A DNA stretch of 64,000 nucleotides from Hirundichthys speculiger. Its lineage: Eukaryota; Chordata; Actinopteri; Beloniformes; Exocoetidae. The notes under the pieces were generated by a model. That model did not search any database and was not told the DNA's origin. It saw nothing but the letters and a program-made list of their open reading frames with translations. The stretch covers positions 1,054,655 through 1,118,654 of the forward strand of contig JAGFBZ010000853.1 in assembly GCA_018398805.1 (NCBI GenBank), written 5' to 3'. This document shows, in pieces, positions 1-13,856 of the stretch; positions within the stretch are counted from its first letter, which is position 1; each line of letters begins with the position of its first letter. A program made the translations under genes and the position numbers.

Positions 1-2778
1 TAGGAGTGGAGAGAATCACTGTGCTATTGTTTAAAGAGACTCCTAGTGATACCTGGCTCATATCCAGGATCGGCTTGGACTAGTGGTCCAACATACTGTT
101 ATGGCACATGGCACCTCAGTAAATGCATAAAAAATTATGATGTGTACCATGGTTGCAAACAGGTTTTGAGTCAGTCTGCAAGCTCAAATTAGGTGTAGAA
201 GTAGCATTTCAAAAGATATGCAATATATCTTTTTCACTTTAACCTCATGAATCTTTGAAATTAGTTTTCACTGGGAGAGACAATCTCTAAATGTACTAAG
301 AGATGCTGTCACAAACACAACACAACAGCCTTGCAGCTGAAGTGAAAGGAGTGCCTTTGTATTATCATCTGTGAATGGCTTGTAAACCACCAGCAGTGGT
401 TCTACATAAGGCTGACTCTGTCTAGGATCCATGGACAGGACACAATTGTTGCTTCTGTTGTCAAGAGAGAGGTTGTCTTGGAGTTCCCATCTTTTACAGT
501 TTGCCCCTTTTTTTCCCTATTATCGAGGACAACAAAGGAGGAAAATAACAGGCGTGTCTTCCCAGATTTCCTTTGTGGCCTTGACAAAGAGCGAAACTCT
601 GGTTCTCAGACGTCAAAAGCAGTCTTCCGGACTTGATCAGAGGAGCAAATGCCTCTTCTTTCCTGGCACAGTCATTCGTCTGAAAGTATTTCCTCTGGTT
701 TTACTTGGTTGGCCAGCATGCAGAGGTATTGTTCTGTGCTAACCAGAGCCAAGACAAAATTAACTGTCAGAAATTAAGCGTCAGCTTGACTGATGTTCAG
801 TGTACTTCCTTAAAATGTTATCTTCACTGATTCAAGCAGCTATTCTGGTCTGGCTTGGTATATTTGTGGCTGTGGGGAATCCTGAAATTAAAGGACAATG
901 TCATCTGTCTTCTAAACGAGGGATGAATTTATTTTGTCTTCCAGTGTATATCAGTTTTAATGGGAGATTAATAATTGCACACAGCAACATCCCTGAAATG
1001 TCAGTGCATAGTTTAAAATATCTTAATTGAAATTACTTTTTTAAAATTGTTATTACAGTATTATCAGCATATCTTTGTAAATGTTCCAAGTCAGACAACC
1101 TAAAAAAGAAAAAAGTTTAAAATGTGGATTTTGAAACAGCATTAACTGGTTAACCGAGTATGGTTCACTGCATGAAAGAAGGCTCACTTCCTTTTTCTTT
1201 TAAAAGTGTTGACGTCATATGCTACGATCTAAAAACTTTACAATCAGTATGCCAAGGCTATATGGCAAAGCTACATGACAATCCCCAAACACTTGTTTCT
1301 ACAGCTTGCAATACTGTCAGGAAGCATTGCTGTTGTGGAATTGTTAAGATGCCTCCAGGATATGGTGCTAAGAAAATAACTTAACATCTTACTTACAAGA
1401 ATGGGTCTATGGGTCTATTGAAAGAAATGCATAGAAAAAAGCATCTGATCTCTGCCAAGACTTTCATGGATAAGTCACGGTCCCTCTGGGTTAATGTTCT
1501 GGGAATGTAATGTATTGATTTATTTGCAGAAAATGGAAAATGGAGCCTAAGAGGAAGAGCTACTCTTCCCTCCTAGTCTTCCTTTAAGGGAAATCTCAAG
1601 GATTGGCTTAAAACATCTCAAATCTGTGATCATTAATTGTTGATTCTATTTATTCTATTGCTCACCTGCTGAAAACAGACTCGGCCTGTGACCTGTGTGC
1701 GTACATATATATATATTTATGTACTCTATACACAATCTTGCTTACATGGGTTTAACCATCATGCTAATCATGCTAAAAGCACTTTAGCACTTGCACTTTA
1801 CCTTCTTATGAACATCTGGTCCCTCCTCTGGTCTGTCAACAGGACTGTCTTGTTTTTTCGTTCTTTCCATTCTGATTTTCTTCTGTTGATACAAACGTGC
1901 GAACTTTGACTATGTCTATGTCTTGTTTTATTGATACGCTGTGTTGCGTAATGTTGTATGTAGCTTTTTATTGAGTCCTACAGGGGGACTGTAGGACTCA
2001 ATCATAGCCTTCTGCCTATGATTGGGTATATTTACATTTTAAATGTTCATTAATATACAATGTCCCTCTACACTAAATAAAGTGATTAAGATTAAAATGA
2101 TTAAAATGATTTTCCTTACACTAAAGCACCGAGGGAGGTTCTATCATGTTGTGGTACTAGAAGCAATCAGCAAACAAATCAAATTATTTCAGAGGATTAC
2201 ACAGCATTTTTGGATAAAATATGTTACTTTGTGACACAAAGCTGCATTTTAGGTGAATGTCGTCGGTCTGTGATGAGGACAGTAGCCTGAAGCAAACACC
2301 CATCAGCAGAGAAAAATAGTTTGTTTTCAGGTGAGCAGTAGTGAGCCCTGACCTAAATCATACTAAGCCTGTTGGAGACAGCTGAAATCTGCCATTTCAA
2401 GAAAAAAAAAAAAAGGAAACATAAATTATCTCAAAAGCACAACAATGGAAGAGTGACAGAAACTATCAGCGACGCCCAAGAGAAGCGTCTAGAGGCAGGA
2501 AATGTTTAAAGGCTTTCATTTTTGCCAAAGTTTCTGCAATAAATGAGCTGTAGTAATTTCTCATTTAACCAAAATTGAAATTTGATTTTACCAAAACCTT
2601 TTGCATTCATCTATGGAGATATGAATAATGCACTTGAAAAGCCAGTGTGCCAATAGTACTCACCAGCACAAAGTTCATTGTTATTTACTGGACTGCTGTT
2701 AATCCAGATAAACAATTCATTTTTGCTATCAGAATAAAAGGAATTAGTGGTTTACTAACTTGGCTGTCCTTTCCACAG
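1..2778 (+). other. Presumed lck intron, no exon recognised
   Basis: I looked for the kinase N-lobe exon that should precede GSLVDYLK and found no matching translation. The stretch is AT-rich, with a (TA)n run near 1704, an A13 tract near 2401 and a pair of overlapping hairpins at 1970-2024. The short open frames have no recognisable protein content. Confidence 0.6.
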
Positions 2779-5394
<2,616 letters not shown>

Positions 5395-5886
5395 ATGCGA
5401 TGGATCAAAGAGACATAGAGACACGTGCACTGAATATACTCAAACTAAAAGCCACCCTGTGAAGGTGGATACTGGATTCTGTGTTGTTTGCTGAAGAATT
5501 TAAGTCTTTCTGCTGATAGGGTACAAACTGACTTGACCAAAATAAGAGTACTTTGTTTTTCCATCAAACCATCTATGAAAAGATTTGCAACAAGCTGCAA
5601 TGCAAATAAGATTAAAAAAAGAAGAAGAAGCTGCTCAGAAACAGCAGGATCACAGCCAGCAGCAGAGTGACTGATCACCATGTTGCTTGAATCAACTGTG
5701 AACTGTCTGATATAACTGAATGAGCAGCTGCTACCCTCATCCTCCTATTAACATGTAAATACTGTTAGTTGTTTCGGCTGCATTTTAAATCTGCAGTCGA
5801 ATAACTGCTTTACTTCTTAGTGAAAAAAGCTATAAATGGATGTTGTATATTGTTGCATTTCTTTCAGAGGAACCCACATCTCCAAA

Positions 5887-5892
5887 AATAAA
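5887..5892 (+). terminator. lck: lck polyadenylation signal AATAAA
   Basis: An AATAAA hexamer lies about 490 bases after the lck stop codon and is followed by T-rich sequence. It is the first canonical signal downstream of the stop. Function is inferred. Confidence 0.6.
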
Positions 5893-7220
5893 CCTTTTTA
5901 AACAAAAATATTCTTGATGTTGTGTTGTGTTACAAATTAAATACATCTGAGATTGTCTTTCTTTTTTTCTTCTCTCATTTCTGAGCATCAAAAGAGACTG
6001 AATGAAATGCAGCTTGGTAGACCAGCAGAAGTAGTTAAATCTTTTCTCAAATACCCCAGGATTACTGTCATATTCCTTTACTCTCCTTCATTTGAGAAGC
6101 AGCTACAACACATTAGGTATTCATTTGACAACTAGAGCTATTGTCACACTGTACATTTTTTAAAGTATAAAGTTAATTTGAGCTTTAAATATGATGTCTT
6201 TTCAAGTATCAATTTTATTATAATGTAGATTATGATCAAATAGAACCATAGTACTGCATTTAAAACTTTTAATTCTTTAAGGAATTCCTATAATTTGAAT
6301 GCAGGGACTTTGATTTCTGTAATCTACAAGTGTTCATCTTATGTATTTCATTAAATAAGAGCTCTAAATTCTTGCTCCAGTCCAGCTGATCATCTATATA
6401 GATTATTAAATGGATCTACCTATTACATTAGGAACCCAAGGGATCACAGAGGCCCTCTTATTGTCCTTGAAATGTAACACACACACACATACACACACAA
6501 AGAAAAAGAGATGCAAAGCAAAGAGATGTAAAATTACTAAAATTTGATGCAAAACAAACACGACATTCAGACTACAAAGAAAAATTAAACGACCAACAAG
6601 AAATTGATCCAATCGATTACAAAATGTCTGAAAAATGATTAATGTGGGAAATAAATTAGCCATAAAGAAATATAAAATTATTCATAAAAACTGGAAGGAT
6701 GGGAGAAAATAGTCAAAAGTAAACAATATTGACCCAAAATTGCCAAAAATAACACAAAAATATGACACAAGGTGGGTAAAAATTAAAAGAAAAAAAAAAA
6801 GCAAAATAACAACAATTTTTGTCAAAATTACCAAAATAAGAGGATGAGGATAATAATTGCAAAATGATTACAAGGCAACACAAAATAATAACATTTAAAA
6901 TTAGATGATGAATTCCACTTAAACTGGGGAAAAACCTGAAAACTCTGGGTGTAATAGTGTTTATAATACAAGAGGAATATTTTGTACGTGTCCAGGGGCT
7001 CCGGGGCCAGTTGCTTTAAGGTCTTTAAGGCTAGACGTGCACGTAGCAAACGTAAACTCAGAGGACTCTGACTGTAAACAGAACCTGTCTCCCCCTATCG
7101 ACCACTCCCGACATTACACACTGTAGACTGGACGCGATAATTCTCCGCCTCCTGTCGCTGTTGTGTGCTGTGAAAGCCAGCCAAAAAAAAAAAAAAAAAA
7201 TCAACCAGAAAGACAAAAAA
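5893..7220. other. lck-hdac1 spacer and hdac1 5' leader
   Basis: AT-rich spacer with a (CA)n microsatellite near 6478-6500 and long A-rich stretches at 6660-6900. The last part (about 7060-7220) rises in GC, includes an A18 tract at 7183-7200, and runs into the hdac1 start codon. This suggests the promoter and 5' UTR lie here. No TATA box is obvious. Confidence 0.5.
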
Positions 7221-10200
7221 ATGGCGCTTACTTCACAAGGAACCAAGAAAAAAGTTTGCTACTACTATGATGGTGAGTACATACACGCTCGCACTTGGAA
7301 GAATTGACGCGTTGATGAACGAGAGCCGCCACTTTGCATTAGCAAAGCGTCCGTTTCTGTCGCCTCCTGCTAGCTGGGCACGTTAGCTAACAGGGCTAGC
7401 TTGGGTCGCTGTTGGCTCTCATCGTTTTAGCCTGACGAAAATGGAATAGGTCCACACAGTGATTAAGCTTAAATAAAAATATTGAGATTCCCTAAAGGTA
7501 CGTATGGTCCTTAAAATAGAGTTTAATCAATTTCACCAGGCATTCGTACTTGGAGTTGCTCTGGTAAGGTAACCAGCTAGCCTGCTAACAATAGAGGCTG
7601 TTCATTGTCACTTCTGTCAGTTAACGTGTACGCTGAGCTAACACCCTTCAAGACTTGTTTTTAACCTTCAGAAGTCGGTACTTCGAGTTTAAATGTTTGA
7701 GTCGATAATAATTGCTGGCGTATCCCAAGAGAGTTAACTAGTAAAGATGAATTACGGTTTCAGTATCTTGGTTGGGACAATGATCTGTTCCTAACAGACA
7801 TGCGTGACATCATCGGCTGATGAATTTCTACACTAGCTGCTATATTCATGAACTCATGAATGTATTTTGTGCTTACTTTTGCCTTGCATTGTCAAGTAGA
7901 GTTTTCAGGTGTAAAACTAACTGTAAATCTTTCATGCTATGTTGTATGTTTTCTCACTTCAGGTGATGTTGGAAATTATTACTACGGTCAGGGCCATCCC
8001 ATGAAGCCCCACCGTATCCGCATGACACACAACTTGTTGCTCAACTATGGCCTCTACAGAAAGATGGAGATATATGTATGTGGAATTAAGAATTATTTGT
8101 ATAATCAAATCAGCTGCTTCCGCTGTGTATCTGAGGATATAATCAATCCTTCTTGTTGCAGCGTCCACACAAAGCCAGTGGAGAGGAGATGACCAAGTAT
8201 CACAGCGACGATTACATCAAGTTTCTGCGCTCCATCAGACCAGACAACATGTCAGAATACAGCAAACAGATGCAGAGATGTAAGTTTGGTCAGAGACGTT
8301 AATCAGACTTAACCATGCGACAGTGAGAGCATTGCTAAAACTAAACCCTGTACAATTGCTTTGCAGTTAATGTTGGAGAGGACTGTCCAGTGTTTGATGG
8401 TTTATTTGAGTTCTGTCAGCTCTCAGGAGGTGGATCTGTTGGTAAGCCATCAGTAAGCCAGGACACTAATAAAGCTGTCATGGTCTCAGTAATCAGTTAA
8501 GTTCAGTTTGAAAATATTCTAAATACAATTTTCTCACTGTGCTTTAGCTGGTGCTGTTAAGCTAAACAAACAGCAGACAGACATTGCGATCAACTGGGCT
8601 GGAGGCCTGCATCACGCCAAGAAGTCAGAGGCCTCTGGGTTTTGCTATGTCAACGACATCGTACTTGCTATTCTGGAGTTATTGAAGTGAGTAGAAAGTC
8701 ATGTTCAGGAGCTCAAGTACATATTTGTGTTGACTGAGAATACGGCATACGTTTGAAACATGTAGAAGCACCTCAAGCCCAAGAGTGAAAACACTTCTCA
8801 AGTAATTTCATTGTTTCCTCATTTTTAGATACCACCAAAGAGTTTTATACATAGACATAGATATCCATCATGGAGACGGTGTGGAGGAGGCTTTCTACAC
8901 AACGACCGTGTCATGACTGTGTCCTTCCACAAGTATGGAGAGTACTTCCCAGGCACTGGTGACCTAAGGGTATGTCTGTATTGACAATAGTATATCACAT
9001 CAAAGTACTTAAACAATGAGCTGACATCTCCTTTGTTCTCTTTAGGACATTGGTGCTGGAAAGGGTAAATATTATGCTGTGAATTATCCATTGAGGGATG
9101 GGATTGATGATGAATCATATGAAGCCATTTTTAAACCTGTGAGTCTATTAAAATCTTGTGAACTCCTGTGCTTTGGCACTTTAGATTTCATGTAATGCAC
9201 ATAAGCCTTCCTGAGAGCTGTTGGTGCTTGTCTGTGTAGATCATGGCCAAAGTGATGGAGATGTACCAACCTAGTGCAGTGGTTCTCCAGTGTGGAGCTG
9301 ATTCTCTGTCAGGGGACAGGCTTGGTTGTTTTAACCTCACAATTAAAGGCAAGTTACATGAAGGATTTCTTTCTACATTATTTTATATAGAAATAAGTCT
9401 GTTAGTGCCCTTAATGGTGATTTAATAAGACTTCTTTTTCTACTCTGTGTACTTAGGCCATGCCAAGTGTGTGGAGTACATGAAGAGCTTCAACCTGCCA
9501 CTGTTAATGCTGGGTGGAGGAGGCTATACTATCCGTAATGTGGCACGCTGCTGGACATATGAAACTGCTGTGGCCCTTGATAGCTCCATCCCCAACGGTG
9601 TGTGCCCCAGTTCTCCATGTGGCTATTCATCTGTTAATGTAGTTAATAGTTTGTCTGCTTTTCTTTGGATATCGGATTTTTTTTTTTAATTATTATTATT
9701 TTTTTATTATAAGAAAAACCTGAGCTTAGTGCTGGGTGGTATGACCAAAAATTTATATCCCGGTATTTTTAAAAATTATATCAGTTTCACGGTAGATCAT
9801 GGTATTTTTTTTTTGAAGGCACAACTGGGTGTTAACCACATTTTCTAATCATTTAGAGAGGAATTGCTGCAGTAAATTGGCTTAGAATGACCTATTTTAC
9901 TGTCATGAGGAGTGAATATTGTAGAAAAACATTCATATCTACACTAGTATTAATACAGGTTTGCATGGCCTCACAAAATGATACTATTTACAAAGAGGTG
10001 GCACTCATGTGATTCTAATTAAGTGAAGGAATCAGAATGCATGATAGTTGCCGTTAAAATACAGAAGCCTTTTATTTTTCAAATTTTGCAAACAACTTGA
10101 AAAAATATTTTGTAAAAAAAATCAACATTAACTACACAATGTAAACAGCGTTCTCGAGATATTTCAACAAATAAATAGTAAACAAAGTATGCAACTTGCA

Positions 10201-10731
10201 ATATTCAAGTTTTGAAGAAAAAAAAAAAAAAAAAGGATTATCCTGTAGCAGCATATAAAACAGCAGATTGCTGGTGTTGCCTCCTGCAGCTATAACTTTA
10301 GCTCGGCAACATTTGCAGATTATTGTAGTTTGTTGGACGTCGTGTTTTTTAAATCCAAAGAACTTCCACGCGACAGACACGGCTCCTCGTTTAGGAAGAA
10401 GTTCCTCAGTCTCATGTTGCCGTTCTGGAGGTTCCACTTCAGGACTTTCGCTGGTTGCAGCCATCACCGTTTAACCATAAGCTAGTAGCATGTTGTGCCT
10501 CCAGTGCAACTGCAAAACAATCCCCTGTCAAACAATGTTCTGTGGCACTTACGTTCCGCTGCGCGGCGTTCCCAACGTTGCGTACGCTACAGTACATACT
10601 CACCGGTGTTACGGTATATGAAAAATTCATATCATAAGAAAAATAAACACTGGTATTCGGTATGAACCGGTATACCGCACTACCTGAGCTTACTATTCCA
10701 GTATATTTGGTACGTACCTCATATCAGAACT

Positions 10732-10773
<42 letters not shown>

Positions 10774-12536
10774 GTGGGGGGGGGGTTCAAATGAATGAGT
10801 CGTAATAAATTGCTCATGACAGAGTGTAGGATGATGATTTGCTTTTTTTTTTTTTTTTTTTATCATGCAAATTGAAGGTTAAGTCAGTTTTTTGATGATT
10901 ACTTAGCTTTGAGCAGAAAATCATGCCTCAATTCTTGTCTTTTTCAGCTCCTCAGTTATAGATATACTGGTGTGCTTTCAGTCATTGTCCTGTAACTTGA
11001 CCCAGTTTCTGATAAACTTCAGCTGTCAGCCATTTCCCCATTTTTGACTTTTGAATACATTGTCAAACAGAAAAGGTCATCATTGACTGACTTGTGACGT
11101 CAACCTTCCCAAGTCTTGTGGTTGTAAAAGAAGCCCATATCATCACCCTTCCACCGCTATGCTGTATATTACTCATGCCACAAAAAAGTCATACCTTGGC
11201 AAAGTGTGTTTATTGTTTTGTCACAGAATTTGAGTGTTCAGTTGGTGAGGCAGAAAGTTAGGTATTTTCTTATGCTGGGTTTTTGAACAATTTTGTTGTA
11301 GTTGTGGAACTTGAATTTGAGAATTAATTATTCTATTATTTAAAAAAATTATTTTTTTAAAAATGGAAGGCCTGTGGGAAGTGTTTGCACAGCCCTCTGA
11401 AGGAGTTAATAAAAAAATCAATAAAAATGTATACTAGCCTTTTAAAAAATCCTTTTTTTTTTTATTTCGCAGAGCTCCCATACAATGACTACTTTGAGTA
11501 CTTTGGACCAGACTTCAAGTTGCACATCAGCCCCTCCAACATGACCAATCAAAATACTAATGACTACCTGGAGAAGATCAAGTGAGTCCTTGAGACTATA
11601 ATTTAAGATTTGGTTCAATATGTGATATTAGATTTTTTACATCATAGCTATAGGTTTATGTTTTGTGTGATGATCTTTATCTTTAACTGTTGTGTATTTT
11701 GTTCTCTAGGCAGCGCTTGTTTGAGAATCTGCGAATGTTGCCTCATGCACCTGGAGTTCAGATGCAGGCCATCCCAGAGGATGCTGTGCAGGAGGACAGT
11801 GGAGATGAGGACGAGGAGGATCCCAACAAGCGCATATCCAGTAAAAATGTTTCTCATTGACATAGTTTGCTTTCATGGTGATTTCTTAGTTGATTTGCTG
11901 TTAATCCTGCAAAAACATCAAGTTTCATGTTTTAATTTTTACTTTCCTTTGACACCCTTCAGTCCGTGCTCACGACAAGAGGATAGCGTGTGAGGAAGAG
12001 TTCTCTGACTCTGAGGATGAAGGTGAAGGAGGCCGCCGAAACACAGCCAGTTTCAAGAAAGCCAAACGAGTCAAAACTGAAGGAGAGAAGGAGGGTGAAG
12101 AAAAGGAGAAGAAAGGTGAGGAGGAAGCAAAAGGTATTTATATTTTTCTTTCTCATCTCATTTTTCATGTCATTCATCTCAGGAGCCTACCAATACTTCA
12201 TAGAGTTGGCATTTGTTTTTACTTTCTCATGTATAATTTATTAGAAATGGATCATCACTATTATTATTATTTATTTTAAATACAGTGACATACAGAGTTA
12301 TGGTCATTTTTTTCTTCATATTCATATTTTTTGACCAAGTTTCTGATGTGTCTACTGCTATGGACAAATTGCAAAACTTGAGAAAATAGTTCTTGTAAAT
12401 CTTATTGCTGTAGTAGTCCCTATATATGAAAGTGTTATATGATGATGATTTTGAGTTCTTTTAAATGATTTTTTTTACAGAAGTAAAGGAAGAGGAGAAG
12501 GCACCAGAGGAAGAGAAAATGGACACATCTAAATGA
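7221..12536 (+). CDS. hdac1: Histone deacetylase 1 (class I), with a one-base deletion in exon 6 of this copy
   Basis: Zn-dependent nuclear lysine deacetylase of the NuRD, Sin3 and CoREST complexes. Thirteen exons: 7221-7272, 7963-8075, 8162-8279, 8367-8441, 8548-8686, 8829-8969, 9046-9138, 9240-9348, 9457-9597, 11473-11581, 11710-11840, 11963-12133 and 12481-12536 (TGA). Motifs in order: [28 protein letters not shown] (the catalytic histidine pair), the metal-binding [47 protein letters not shown], then the acidic, lysine-rich tail with KRVKTE. Exons sum to 1448 nt. Adding the one base missing near 8904 gives 1449 nt = 482 aa, the length of human HDAC1. As written, the frame hits TGA at about 8914-8916. 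The intron after 9348 has a GC donor. Exon 12 has two usable donors (12115 or 12133). Every other part is conserved, so a sequencing or assembly error is more likely than a pseudogene. Confidence 0.95.
9729..10684 (-). mobile_element. hAT-like DNA transposon fossil with BED zinc-finger remnant
   Basis: It lies in the hdac1 intron 9598-11472. The ends are related in inverted orientation: the left reads GTGCTGGGTGGTAT, and the right read on the minus strand is GGTAGTGCGGTATACC. Both flanks carry the same 11 bases, ACCTGAGCTTA, ending at 9728 and 10692, as expected of a target-site duplication (hAT elements make 8 bp). On the minus strand, 10467-10132 encodes a BED-finger-like stretch ([27 protein letters not shown]). 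The histidines expected after NTSNL are replaced, and the frame runs into a poly-phenylalanine A/T tract. No DDE catalytic domain is present, so it is non-autonomous. Confidence 0.7.
10739..10862. repeat. Homopolymer-rich tracts in hdac1 intron
   Basis: A T run of about 24, an A run, a G run of 10 (near 10777), and a second T run of about 18 (near 10843). These are slippage-prone, and base counts here are likely unreliable. Confidence 0.8.
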
Positions 12537-13549
12537 GAAAAAATAAGTGTTTATACACGTCGACCATGCTGTCCAGAAGCTGACCAACTGGGAGCGTTAA
12601 TTATTTTCTTACTCTTGATTCCTTTTGGTAAAAAAGGAGTCCAAGACACTTATAGGTCTTCAGCACCCAAATAATGCCAATACATAACAAAAACAGATAT
12701 TGAAGCAAGTTATATTTTTTTAGTTATATTTTTTTCTTCTTTTTCTGGATAAATGCTCTTTTTGGACTGTTCCAAATGGAAATCGAATAAGGACCATCTC
12801 TTTCTAAATGCCCCCCTCCCCTCCATATGGGGTGCAAATATGAATGTTTAAATTTTTTCTTCCCTCCCCTCCTAGAAGACCTTTACAACATTGCTGGTTT
12901 TGGACAGCAATCACTTTTTGAGTATTATTATTTTTTATGTATGAGATTTCTTTTTTTTTTTAATGCTATGGTATTTGCTTTATACTTGTGAACAACTCTG
13001 TAAAAAATAGCCTAGCACATGTCTTTTTTTATATATCTGGATTTAATTTATTTAAGTCATAGATATTTTTGGCTACTTTGTTTCATCTTTTGGCTCCATG
13101 TTGTCCTGTGCCTTTTGATAATGTTGTTTAAGCATGTTTTTGATTATTTTCTTTAACGTATCTGCCACTGGTCTTGCCTTACAGCCAGTGACTGGGTTGC
13201 ATAGTTCGGAAAGCTTTCACAAGCCACATTAAAACAAACGACATTCTTATATTTTTATGTAATACTGTAAATTCACACATATCCCATACAGACCATGGCA
13301 TTTTTGGCAGATTTCTGGTTCTACTGTCTCCAGTTTTTAAAAAATGTTTATTGAAAAGGATGCTTAGAGTCAGGTTTCAACTTTCGTGAAAGAGGATGAG
13401 ACATGTCAGAAATAATTCATTGTATATAACTATTCTGAAAAGAAAAAAAATTGGGAGTAAATGCGTTCCGCAGAAGAGCTCATTTGATTTAAATCTTACA
13501 TTGTTTGACTGCACTGTAAATACCAACAAAAGCTTCCCTGAGTTACAAC

Positions 13550-13559
13550 TTTATTAAAA
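13550..13559. terminator. Overlapping convergent poly(A) signals of hdac1 (+) and krtcap3 (-)
   Basis: TTTATT at 13550-13555 reads AATAAA on the minus strand and lies about 300 bases past the krtcap3 stop. ATTAAA at 13554-13559 is a plus-strand signal for the long hdac1 3' UTR. The two signals share two bases. Use by either gene is inferred from position. Confidence 0.4.
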
Positions 13560-13856
13560 TGTTTTTCTTTTTAATCATTGTAGAAAATGTCTGGTTCGAT
13601 GACAATGTAATTTTAAAAAGAAAGTGATAAGCACAGAAATATATAAACCAAAATACAGTAAAAGCTGTTGGAGTAATTTAAAAAGGGGAACAAATTCACC
13701 ATACATTAAAGAGAGAAACTATAATACCACAGCTTTTTCTTGCTCAAGTCCAAATGTCTTCAAACATTTGAGGTGTAACAGACGCAGGCTCATGAACCCA
13801 TTATGTTCAGACTCGTTGGGCCCACCAGAATTGCAGCCGATGTAGGTTTATCTGCT

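Noticed and set aside
2255..2355. Possible C/D-box snoRNA (TGTGATGA with nearby CTGA)
   Set aside because: The box spacing is wrong and there is no terminal stem; short motifs like these are expected by chance.
8829..8969. hdac1 as a processed or decaying pseudogene
   Set aside because: All introns, splice sites and other exons are intact, so one missing base is better explained by an error or a rare allele.
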